Assembly (NCBI RefSeq): GCF_030317115.1
Contig: NZ_JASZYF010000002.1
Coordinates: 1 to 64,000 of the forward strand
Origin: Variovorax gracilis
GTDB taxonomy: Bacteria > Pseudomonadota > Gammaproteobacteria > Burkholderiales > Burkholderiaceae_C
Direction: 5' to 3'
Length of the DNA stretch: 64,000 bases
The translations under genes and the position numbers were made by a program. The notes beneath the pieces were generated by a model. It was not told where the DNA came from and made no database searches. It saw only the letters and a program-made list of their open reading frames with translations. Positions 56,689-64,000 of the stretch are shown here, in pieces. Each line of letters starts with the position of its first letter. Position 1 is the first letter of the stretch.

Positions 56689-58424
56689 CAGTAGCCGAGC
56701 GCCAGTCCGGTGTTGCGGCGCGGGTCGTTGGCGCCATAGAAGCGGTTGGTGCCTACCGGCTTCCCGCCGAGCGACGGCGCGCCGACGATGATCGCCGCCG
56801 CATGATTGGCCGGCTGCGGCACGCCCAGGTTGTGACCCATGTCCGTGAGGATCTTGCGCGTGTCCGGCGAGAGCGCGAAGGTCTCCACATTGGTCACGTC
56901 CGGCAGCCATTGCTGGTGGAAGCGCGGCGCGTCGACCGCCTCCTGCACGTTCATCCCGTAGTCGACCACATTGAGGATGGTGTGGAGCACGACCGTGATG
57001 ATGCGGCTGCCGCCCGGCGTTCCGACGACGAAGACCGGCTTGCCATCCTTGGTCATGATGGTCGGGCTCATCGAGCTCAGCGGCCGCTTGCCCGGCCCGA
57101 TCGCATTGGCTTCGCCCTGCACCAGGCCATACATGTTGGGCACTCCTACCTTCGAGGTGAAATCGTCCATCTCGTTGTTGAGCAGCACGCCGGTTTTCGC
57201 AGCCGTCACCTTGGCGCCGAACCAATCGTTGAGGGTGTAGGTCACCGAGACCGCGTTGCCCCACTGGTCGACTATGGAGTAGTGCGTGGTGTTGCTTCCT
57301 TCGTGCGGAGCGACGCCAGGCTTGATGTCCTTGGAGATGCCCGCCTTCGCGGGGTCGATCACGCCGCGGATCTTCGCGGCGTAACCCTTGTCGAGCAACC
57401 GGTCGAGCGGGTTCTTCACGAAATCGGGGTCACCGAGGTAGCTGTTGCGATCGACATATGCGTGGCGCATGGCCTCGATCTGGTAGTGGACCGCCTGCGC
57501 CGATCGGAAGCCGAGGTCCTTGAGCGGATAGCCCTCGAGGATGTTCAGCATCTCGCAGATCACGACGCCGCCCGAACTCGGCGGCGGCGCGGAGATCACG
57601 TGGTAGCCACGGTAATCGCACTCGACCGGCGGCAGTTCGCGCGTCTGGTACTGGTCGAGGTCGGCCTGTGTGATGAGCCCCTTGCCGGCCTGGCTCGACG
57701 CCACGATCGCGGCGCCGACAGGGCCCTTGTAGAAGCCGTCGGTGCCGTTGCGGCTGACGGCCCTGAGGGTCCTGGCCAGATCCTTCTGGACCAGCTTCTG
57801 GCCGACCGCGAAGGGTTCGCCCTTGTTCAGGAAGATCGCGCCGGAGGCAGGGTCCTTCCTGAAGTCAGCGGTGGCAGTCGTCAGCATGTCGATGTCGCCC
57901 TGCTCCAGGACGAATCCACGCTCGGCCAGCTTGATCGAGGGCGCGATCAGGGCCGCGCGCTTCATCGTGCCGTACTTCTCGCGCGCCATTTCGAGCCCGG
58001 ACACGGTGCCCGGTACGCCGACGGCAAGGTGCCCATTGGTGCTCAGGCCCTTGATGACGTTGCCGTCCTTGTCCAGGTACATGTTGGCAGTCGCCGCAAG
58101 CGGCGCTTTTTCGCGGAAGTCGAGGAAGGTCTTGCGTCCATCGGCCAACTGCAAGGTCATGAATCCGCCGCCGCCGAGATTTCCAGCCGCGGGGTAGACC
58201 ACCGCCAACGCGTAGCCGACTGCAACCGCGGAATCGATCGCGTTGCCGCCGCGCTTGAGCACGTCGACGCCTACCTGGGTGGCGAGATGCTGCGCGCTGA
58301 CCACCATGCCGTTTTCGGCGGCGACTGGCGCCAGCGAAGCCGCATGAAGCTGCACGGCTCCAGCCAGCGCGAGGGTGAGCGCAATCGAGGTGCGAAGCGC
58401 CGCCGTCCATTCCAGTTTTTTCAT
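56688..58424 (-). CDS. ggt: Gamma-glutamyltransferase
   Basis: A 578-residue periplasmic enzyme that hydrolyses or transfers the gamma-glutamyl group of glutathione. It has a signal peptide (SIALTLALAGAVQLHAAS) and the self-processing site GSNTTHYSIVD, whose second Thr should be the new N-terminus of the small subunit. GNLGGGGFMTLQLADGR and TPGGSRIITVVLH are family motifs. Start ATG at 58424 follows the leader; a longer frame extends upstream without a signal. Confidence 0.95.
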   Translation of the reverse strand: MKKLEWTAALRTSIALTLALAGAVQLHAASLAPVAAENGMVVSAQHLATQVGVDVLKRGGNAIDSAVAVGYALAVVYPAAGNLGGGGFMTLQLADGRKTFLDFREKAPLAATANMYLDKDGNVIKGLSTNGHLAVGVPGTVSGLEMAREKYGTMKRAALIAPSIKLAERGFVLEQGDIDMLTTATADFRKDPASGAIFLNKGEPFAVGQKLVQKDLARTLRAVSRNGTDGFYKGPVGAAIVASSQAGKGLITQADLDQYQTRELPPVECDYRGYHVISAPPPSSGGVVICEMLNILEGYPLKDLGFRSAQAVHYQIEAMRHAYVDRNSYLGDPDFVKNPLDRLLDKGYAAKIRGVIDPAKAGISKDIKPGVAPHEGSNTTHYSIVDQWGNAVSVTYTLNDWFGAKVTAAKTGVLLNNEMDDFTSKVGVPNMYGLVQGEANAIGPGKRPLSSMSPTIMTKDGKPVFVVGTPGGSRIITVVLHTILNVVDYGMNVQEAVDAPRFHQQWLPDVTNVETFALSPDTRKILTDMGHNLGVPQPANHAAAIIVGAPSLGGKPVGTNRFYGANDPRRNTGLALGY

Positions 58425-58608
58425 GTCTCGTGTCCCATGTATGCCGCAGCGACGTCGGGGACTATAGCTCGCGCATGCAGGGCGAATGAGAGCATGGCCA
58501 TGTCGTGCGACACAGATCATGCGATGCACCGGGAATGGGTCGATCCAGGCCGCCTGAGCGACGTGCCGAGGGCGGAAATCCGCGGCGGGAGAGGTTCCGG
58601 AATTGAGC

Positions 58609-58637
58609 CCGGCACCAAGGTCCTCCGTTGGCGCCGG
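58609..58637 (-). terminator. Hairpin just after ssrA, without a U tract
   Basis: CCGGCACCAA (58609-58618) and TTGGCGCCGG (58628-58637) form a 10-bp stem with one G-U pair (minus-strand RNA) and a nine-base loop. It lies 10 nt past the tmRNA CCA end. It lacks a T run, so it may be a processing or barrier hairpin. Confidence 0.45.
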
Positions 58638-58647
58638 TTGTCGAGTG

Positions 58648-59035
58648 TGGTGGAGCTGGGGGGATTTGAACCCCCGTCCGCAAGCCTTCTTCGCGCAGAT
58701 CTACATGTTTAGCGGTCTGATTTGGGTCTCGCCACCGGTGTCGCGCAGTCGCACGCTACACCGGCCGCCAGTACCCTATTTTCTCGTCCCGACCCAAGGT
58801 ACCCGGATCGGAGCCAGCCCATGTAGATTATCTTTGCAGCCGGGAGGCGTCAGATTGCTCTAGCGCCCCCTTGCCCAGCCCATCGGCATGCTGTTGCAAA
58901 GCTCACCGGCAATTAAGCGGCGAGTGCGAAACGTTCGTCGTTTGCAGTTAGTTTGTTTGAATCTGTTTTACGAGCGCATTCAGCTCGACATGCCCCGCTG
59001 CGATTCCGAACCCGCGTCGAAACCAGTGCAGCCCC
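58648..59035 (-). ncRNA. ssrA: Transfer-messenger RNA (tmRNA)
   Basis: About 388 nt on the minus strand. The 5' end GGGGCTGCACTGGTTTCGAC pairs with the 3' CAGCTCCACCA, and the T arm GGGGGTTCAAATCCCCC is next to it. The tag frame at 58945-58913 reads ANDERFALAA then stop, the betaproteobacterial degradation tag. It rescues stalled ribosomes with SmpB. Confidence 0.97.
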
Positions 59036-59046
59036 AAGCGACCATT

Positions 59047-59718
59047 TTAGGCCTGTTTAAGCAACTGCAAGAGCTGGAGGGGCGAAGAAATGGCCGCGTC
59101 CGCATCCCAGCGGGCCACTTCGGCCTGTTCGCCCATGTAGCCGTACGTTGCCGCCACGGTTCGCATGCCGGCCGCGCGACCGGCCAGGATGTCCCGCTCG
59201 TCGTCCCCGACGTAGACGCAAGAAGTCGGCGGCACGCCGAGTTGGCGCGCCGCCTCGAACAATGGCTCCGGATGGGGCTTCGCGTAAGGTGTGGTGTCGC
59301 CGCTGATGATGGCTCGGGCAGTGTCGAACAGAGGCATCGAACGCGTGAGCGGGCCGGTGAATCGGACCGACTTGTTGGTCACAACGCCCCAGCGCAGGCC
59401 GCGCGCGCGCAGAGCCTCCACCAGTTCAGCCACGCCTTCGAAGACCTGCGTGTTTCGAAGCATCCGGGCCTCGTAATTGAGGAAGAACTCCTCTCGCAGC
59501 GGTACGAACTCGGGCGAGTCGGGCGTGATGCCGAAGGCCACACCCAGCATGCCGCGAGCGCCGGAACCGGCCATCGGGCGATAGCGCTCCAGAGGAATCG
59601 AGGCAAGCCCCCGGTCCGTGCGCATCTGGTCGGCCGCGGCGCCAAGATCCGGGGCGCTGTCGATCAATGTCCCGTCCAGATCGAAAAGGACGGCTTGGGT
59701 GTCGCTCGCCGCCATCAT
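59047..59718 (-). CDS. gph: Phosphoglycolate phosphatase (HAD-IA)
   Basis: A 223-residue HAD hydrolase. Motif I is VLFDLDGTLIDSAPDLG, motif II is in WGVVTNKS, and motif III is near YAKPHPEPLFEAA with the acidic VGDDERDI. The length and cap type match Gph, which clears phosphoglycolate. The ATG at 59718 overlaps the ubiG stop (ATGA). It ends 11 nt before ssrA on the same strand's far side. Confidence 0.9.
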   Translation of the reverse strand: MMAASDTQAVLFDLDGTLIDSAPDLGAAADQMRTDRGLASIPLERYRPMAGSGARGMLGVAFGITPDSPEFVPLREEFFLNYEARMLRNTQVFEGVAELVEALRARGLRWGVVTNKSVRFTGPLTRSMPLFDTARAIISGDTTPYAKPHPEPLFEAARQLGVPPTSCVYVGDDERDILAGRAAGMRTVAATYGYMGEQAEVARWDADAAISSPLQLLQLLKQA

Positions 59719-60434
59719 TGCCGCACCGCCGGCTTCTGGGTCGCAAACATGTAGTTGACGCTGGTGTCGTCGCTCAGCCAGTAGCGCCGCGTGACGGGGT
59801 TGTGCTCCATGCCGCGCGTGTGGCGCAGGTCGAGATCGGCGGCCCGGCAATGGGCGGCCAGTTCGCTCGGGCGAATCAGCTTCTGGTACTCATGCGTACC
59901 GCGGGGCAACATCCCCAGCACGTACTCGGCCCCCACGATCGCGAAGAGGAAGGACTTCAGATTCCGATGGATGGTCGAGAAGAACACCCACCCGCCAGGC
60001 TTGACGAGATCGGCGCAGGCCTTCACGACCGACTCGGGTTGTGGTACGTGTTCGAGCATCTCCATGCAGGTCACGACATCGAAGCTTTCCGGCTGTTCCG
60101 CGGCCAGCGCCTCGACGCTCACCGATCGGTACTTCACGCCGCGCGTCCCCGCCTCCAGCGCGTGCAACTGCGCGACCTTGAGGGCCTTGTCGGCCAGATC
60201 GATGCCCAGCACCTCGGCACCCTTGCGCGCCATGGAGTCGGCAAGAATCCCGCCGCCGCAACCAACGTCGAGCACTTTGAGCCCTGCGATCGGCGCGATG
60301 CCGTCGATCCACTCCAGTCGCAGCGGATTAATTTCGTGCAGCGGACGGAATTCACTTTCAAGATCCCACCAGCGGTGCGCGAGTTCGGAGAATTTGGCGA
60401 GCTCAGCGGGATCGGCATTCACGGTATCGGTCAT
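59715..60434 (-). CDS. ubiG: Ubiquinone biosynthesis O-methyltransferase
   Basis: A 239-residue SAM-dependent methyltransferase that makes two O-methylations in ubiquinone synthesis. The FSELAHRWWDLESEFRPLHEIN segment and LDVGCGGGILADSMARKGA SAM loop are diagnostic, with MEMLEHVPQPESVVKAC as the motif-III region. Coupling with gph by ATGA is common in this group. Confidence 0.96.
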   Translation of the reverse strand: MTDTVNADPAELAKFSELAHRWWDLESEFRPLHEINPLRLEWIDGIAPIAGLKVLDVGCGGGILADSMARKGAEVLGIDLADKALKVAQLHALEAGTRGVKYRSVSVEALAAEQPESFDVVTCMEMLEHVPQPESVVKACADLVKPGGWVFFSTIHRNLKSFLFAIVGAEYVLGMLPRGTHEYQKLIRPSELAAHCRAADLDLRHTRGMEHNPVTRRYWLSDDTSVNYMFATQKPAVRQ

Positions 60435-60509
60435 CCGTCGATTATGAATCGACGGAATTGCCGCCACAGGCCGGCGGACCATTGCCTGCGTCGGGAACGG
60501 CCATAAAAA

Positions 60510-60529
60510 AACCCCGCCGAGGCGGGGTT
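60510..60529 (-). terminator. Terminator after the OmpA-family gene
   Basis: AACCCCGCC and GGCGGGGTT pair around GA, with seven A residues on the plus strand that read as a U run on the minus-strand transcript. It lies about 20 nt after the OmpA stop. Confidence 0.88.
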
Positions 60530-60549
60530 TCATTTGCGATTCAGGTGAA

Positions 60550-61197
60550 TCACTTGTTGGGACGGGTACCGACCACTTCGATTTCCACGCGACGGTTCTT
60601 GGCGCGGCCTTCGGCAGTGCGGTTATCAGCGATCGGCTGGCTCTTGCCCTTGCCTTCGGTGTAGACGCGGTTCTTTTCGATGCCCTTCGAGACCAGGTAG
60701 GCCTTGACGGCTTCAGCGCGGCGGACCGACAGCTTCTGGTTGTAGGCAACGGTACCGATCGAGTCGGTGTGGCCGACTGCGATGATCACTTCGAGGTTCA
60801 CGTCCTTGATCTTCGAGACCAGGTCGTCCAGCTTGGCGCGGCCTTCGGGCTTGAGAACGTACTTGTCGAAGTCGAAGAATGCGTCAGCAGCGAAGGTAAC
60901 CTTCGAAGCGGCGACGGGCGGAGGCACGGGTGCCGGCGGGGTCGGAGCCGCTGCTACGGGCGGGGGCGGCGGAACCAGCGCGCCGTCGCAACCGGCTGCG
61001 GCAGTTGCGGGCGTCCAGTTGGCATCGCGCCAGCAGAGTTCGTTGGTGCCATTCTTCCAAACCAGTTCGCCGGTGCCGTTTTGCCAGTTGTCGATCACCG
61101 GACCGCCATTCGCTGCGGTGACACGGTTCTGCGCGCCGGCGGCAGTGGCGAGCGCAGCGACTGCAAACATCATCGCCACTTTATTCAGTTTCTTCAT
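60550..61197 (-). CDS. OmpA-family outer membrane protein
   Basis: A 215-residue protein with a signal peptide (MMFAVAALATAAGAQ). After a Pro/Ala linker (about residues 80-95) the OmpA C-terminal domain runs FDKYVLKPEGRAKLDDLV, VGHTDSIGTVAYNQKLSVRRA and NRRVEIEV, which binds peptidoglycan. There is no eight-strand barrel, so it is a short OmpA-like anchor. GAGGAGAACC precedes the ATG. Confidence 0.93.
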   Translation of the reverse strand: MKKLNKVAMMFAVAALATAAGAQNRVTAANGGPVIDNWQNGTGELVWKNGTNELCWRDANWTPATAAAGCDGALVPPPPPVAAAPTPPAPVPPPVAASKVTFAADAFFDFDKYVLKPEGRAKLDDLVSKIKDVNLEVIIAVGHTDSIGTVAYNQKLSVRRAEAVKAYLVSKGIEKNRVYTEGKGKSQPIADNRTAEGRAKNRRVEIEVVGTRPNK

Positions 61198-61421
61198 GGT
61201 TCTCCTCTTGGGGAAAAAGCCGCAGCCGCGCTGCGAATCAAGGACGCTTTAAGTGACCACCACCCAAAACGTTGAGGCGATTGTGCCATAGGGTCTTTGG
61301 CAAACAGCCCGGCGGACGCCCCGGAAGCGTAGGACGGAGGCGGAATACCGGCCTTGTGTTGCGGCGGTGCGACACCCCCGGCAGCGTAAAATTTCGCCTC
61401 CTTGCCGTCAGCCCGCCGCCC

Positions 61422-64000
61422 ATGACCTCGTTCGCCAAAGAAACTCTCCCCATCAGCCTCGAAGAGGAAATGCGTCGCAGCTATCTCGACTACGCCATGA
61501 GCGTGATCGTGGGACGCGCCCTCCCGGACGCCCGGGACGGCCTCAAACCGGTGCACCGGCGCGTGTTGTATGCGATGCACGAACTCAACAACGACTGGAA
61601 CCGGCCGTACAAGAAGTCCGCCCGTATCGTCGGCGACGTCATCGGCAAGTACCACCCCCACGGCGACCAGTCGGTCTACGACACCATCGTGCGGATGGCG
61701 CAGAACTTCTCCATGCGCCACATGCTGGTGGACGGCCAGGGCAATTTCGGCTCGGTGGATGGCGATATGGCAGCCGCCATGCGCTATACCGAGATTCGGC
61801 TTGCCAAAATTGCCCATGAAATGCTGGCGGATATCGACAAGGAAACTGTCGATTTCGGCCCGAATTACGACGGCTCGGAAAAAGAGCCTTTGGTATTACC
61901 GAGCAAACTGCCGAATCTGCTGGTCAATGGCGCCGGCGGTATCGCGGTGGGCATGGCGACCAATATTCCGCCGCACAACCTGAACGAGGTGGTCGACGCC
62001 TGCCTGCACCTTCTGCGCCACCCGGAAGCCAGCATCGACGACCTGATGGAGATCGTGCCGGCGCCCGACTTCCCCACCGCCGGGATCATCTACGGCATCA
62101 ACGGCATCAAGGACGGCTACCGCACCGGCCGCGGCAAGGTCGTGATGCGCGCCAAGTGCCACTTCGAGGACATCGACCGGGGCCAGCGCCAGGCGATCAT
62201 CGTCGACGAGCTCCCCTACCAGGTCAACAAGAAGACGCTCCAGGAGCGCATGGCCGAGCTGGTGCACGAGAAGAAGATAGAAGGCATCAGCCACATCCAG
62301 GACGAGTCCGACAAGTCGGGCATGCGCCTGGTGATCGAGCTCAAGCGCGGCGAAGTGCCCGAGGTCATTCTCAACAACCTCTACAAGCAGACGCAGCTGC
62401 AGGACACCTTCGGCATCAACATGGTGGCCCTCGTGGACGGCCAGCCGAAGCTGTGCAACCTCAAGGACCTGATCGAGGTCTTCCTCCAGCATCGTCGCGA
62501 GGTCGTGACTCGCCGCACGGTGTTCAACCTGCGCAAGGCTCGCGAGCGCGGCCACGTCCTGGAAGGCCTGGCCGTCGCCCTCGCCAACATCGACGAATTC
62601 ATCGCGATCATCCGCAATGCGCCGACGCCTCCGGTCGCCAAGGCCGAGCTGATGAGCCGCGCCTGGGACAGCAAGCTGGTGCGCGAGATGCTGACCCGGA
62701 CGCGTGCAGACGGCGGCGTGATCAACGCGGACGACTACCGCCCGGACGGCCTGGAACGCGAATTCGGCATGAACCCGAACGGCCTCTACAGGCTGTCGGA
62801 CACGCAGGCCCAGGAAATCCTCCAGATGCGCCTGCAACGCCTGACCGGCCTGGAGCAGGACAAGATCGTCGCAGAGTACAAGGAAGTGATGGCCGAGATC
62901 GACGACCTGCTCGACATCCTGGCCAAGCCCGAACGCGTCTCGGTGATCATCGGCGACGAACTCACCACGATCAAGCAGGAGTTCGGCCAGACCAAGCTCG
63001 GCGTCCGCCGCAGCCAGGTCGAGCACAGCGCCTTCGACCTCTCCACGGAGGATCTGATCACGCCGACCGACATGGTCGTGACGCTCTCCCACAGCGGCTA
63101 CATCAAGAGCCAGCCGCTCGGGGAATATCGGGCCCAGAAGCGCGGCGGCCGCGGCAAGCAGGCCACCGCAACCAAAGAGGACGACTGGATCGACCAGCTC
63201 TTCATCGCGAACACGCACGACTACATCCTCTGCTTCTCGAATCGCGGCCGCCTCTACTGGCTCAAGGTCTGGGAAGTGCCTGCGGGATCGCGCGGCTCCA
63301 GGGGGCGACCGATCGTCAACATGTTCCCGCTCCAGGAGGGCGAGAAGATCAACGTCGTGCTGGCACTGACCGGCGAGAAGCGAACTTTCCCCGCCAACCA
63401 GTACGTGTTCATGGCGACCTCGATGGGTACCGTCAAGAAGACGGCGCTCGACGAGTTCAGCAACCCGCGCAAGGCCGGCATCATCGCCGTGGACCTCGAT
63501 CCGGGCGACTACCTGATCGGCGCCGCGCTGACCGATGGCGCACATGACGTGATGCTGTTCTCCGACGGCGGCAAGGCGGTCCGCTTCGACGAGAACGACG
63601 TGCGACCCATGGGCCGCAACGCCCGCGGCGTGCGCGGCATGACGCTGGAAGACGGCCAGGGCGTGATCGCCATGCTCGTCGCCGAAGACGAGGAGCAAAG
63701 CGTCCTGACTGCCACGGAAAACGGTTACGGAAAAAGAACAAGCATTACCGAGTACACGCGTCATGGCCGGGGAACCAAGGGCATGATTGCTATTCAACAG
63801 AGTGAACGTAACGGCAAAGTGGTGGCCGCGACTCTCGTGCATGCCGACGACGAGATCATGCTCATCACCGACAAGGGTGTGCTCGTGCGCACCCGGGTCG
63901 CCGAAATTCGCGAACTCGGTCGCGCGACGCAAGGCGTCACGCTGATCGGGCTCGATGAAGGTGCCAAGCTAAGCGGGCTGCAGCGTATCGTGGAAAACGA
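61422..64000 (+). CDS. gyrA: DNA gyrase subunit A, cut at the window edge
   Basis: The first 859 codons of GyrA are in the window. [20 protein letters not shown] is the usual start. The quinolone-resistance region reads [17 protein letters not shown], placing Gln at E. coli position 83 and Asp at 87. The catalytic Tyr is in [24 protein letters not shown] near residue 590 starts the C-terminal wrapping domain, with the GyrA-box near QKRGGRGK. The 3' end runs off the window. No -10/-35 pair with normal spacing was found upstream. Confidence 0.98.
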   Translation, partial: MTSFAKETLPISLEEEMRRSYLDYAMSVIVGRALPDARDGLKPVHRRVLYAMHELNNDWNRPYKKSARIVGDVIGKYHPHGDQSVYDTIVRMAQNFSMRHMLVDGQGNFGSVDGDMAAAMRYTEIRLAKIAHEMLADIDKETVDFGPNYDGSEKEPLVLPSKLPNLLVNGAGGIAVGMATNIPPHNLNEVVDACLHLLRHPEASIDDLMEIVPAPDFPTAGIIYGINGIKDGYRTGRGKVVMRAKCHFEDIDRGQRQAIIVDELPYQVNKKTLQERMAELVHEKKIEGISHIQDESDKSGMRLVIELKRGEVPEVILNNLYKQTQLQDTFGINMVALVDGQPKLCNLKDLIEVFLQHRREVVTRRTVFNLRKARERGHVLEGLAVALANIDEFIAIIRNAPTPPVAKAELMSRAWDSKLVREMLTRTRADGGVINADDYRPDGLEREFGMNPNGLYRLSDTQAQEILQMRLQRLTGLEQDKIVAEYKEVMAEIDDLLDILAKPERVSVIIGDELTTIKQEFGQTKLGVRRSQVEHSAFDLSTEDLITPTDMVVTLSHSGYIKSQPLGEYRAQKRGGRGKQATATKEDDWIDQLFIANTHDYILCFSNRGRLYWLKVWEVPAGSRGSRGRPIVNMFPLQEGEKINVVLALTGEKRTFPANQYVFMATSMGTVKKTALDEFSNPRKAGIIAVDLDPGDYLIGAALTDGAHDVMLFSDGGKAVRFDENDVRPMGRNARGVRGMTLEDGQGVIAMLVAEDEEQSVLTATENGYGKRTSITEYTRHGRGTKGMIAIQQSERNGKVVAATLVHADDEIMLITDKGVLVRTRVAEIRELGRATQGVTLIGLDEGAKLSGLQRIVEN

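Noticed and set aside
61354..61392. Possible sigma-70 promoter for gyrA (TTGTGT or TTGCGG with TAAAAT)
   Set aside because: The spacers would be 27 or 22 nt, well outside the usual 16-18 range.

Overview
The window is GC-rich (mostly mid-60s percent or higher by eye), densely packed chromosomal DNA from a betaproteobacterium. It is most likely a member of the Comamonadaceae close to Variovorax. This inference rests on the tmRNA tag ANDERFALAA, four orphan Bug-type solute receptors, an intracellular PHA depolymerase, the glnA / small secreted protein / ntrB / ntrC order, and short intergenic repeats of a kind I associate with this family. No prophage, insertion sequence, CRISPR array, rRNA or tRNA gene was seen. 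Core and accessory metabolism are interleaved.

Layout. 1-2 kb: tail of a sugar-acid dehydratase gene, an SDR dehydrogenase and a Bug receptor. 2-8 kb: phosphatidylserine decarboxylase, a small winged-helix regulator, an FKBP isomerase, then the grpE-dnaK-dnaJ chaperone set with a plausible heat-shock promoter. 8-12.5 kb: a GntR regulator between two Bug-containing transcription units, with matching TTGGTA repeats in both control regions. 12.5-17.7 kb: prkA-yeaH-ycgB behind a well-spaced sigma-54 promoter. 17.7-20 kb: tag, an enolase-superfamily enzyme and aroQ, all overlapping. 20-23.5 kb: glutathione-dependent formaldehyde oxidation (frmA, an Asp-type hydrolase, S-formylglutathione hydrolase) and an RNase D-like exonuclease. 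23.5-30 kb: gluconokinase diverging from a complete tripartite RND efflux operon. 30-37 kb: radical SAM protein, small dioxygenase, GST, PHA depolymerase, and LysR / adenosine deaminase / Bug. 37-46.4 kb: CBS protein, methionine sulfhydrylase, redox and membrane genes, and a tight run ending in thyA-folA-xth-lipoprotein. 46.4-51.4 kb: nitrogen control (ntrC, ntrB, small secreted protein, glnA) with a sigma-54 promoter and NtrC-like site at glnA. 51.4-58.4 kb: cinA-like, EI24, sterol-desaturase-like, deacetylase-like, beta-propeller, pseudouridine synthase and gamma-glutamyltransferase genes. 58.6-61.2 kb: ssrA (tmRNA), gph-ubiG and an OmpA-family gene. 61.4 kb to the end: gyrA, cut by the window edge.

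Connections. NtrB/NtrC and the glnA promoter form one circuit, and the prkA cluster carries the same class of promoter, so nitrogen or stress signals may reach both. The GntR regulator probably controls both of its neighbouring Bug units. Gene packing is extreme: at least a dozen neighbours overlap by 4 nt (ATGA/GTGA), implying translational coupling.

I did not find an obviously new multi-gene defence or biosynthetic system. The most unusual signals are a dispersed intergenic repeat family (four copies), two enzymes or pumps with substituted key residues (the RND proton relay and the deacetylase metal site), a receptor-like ModA-fold protein with no signal peptide, glutamine at GyrA position 83, and the sigma-54 promoter on the poorly understood prkA cluster.
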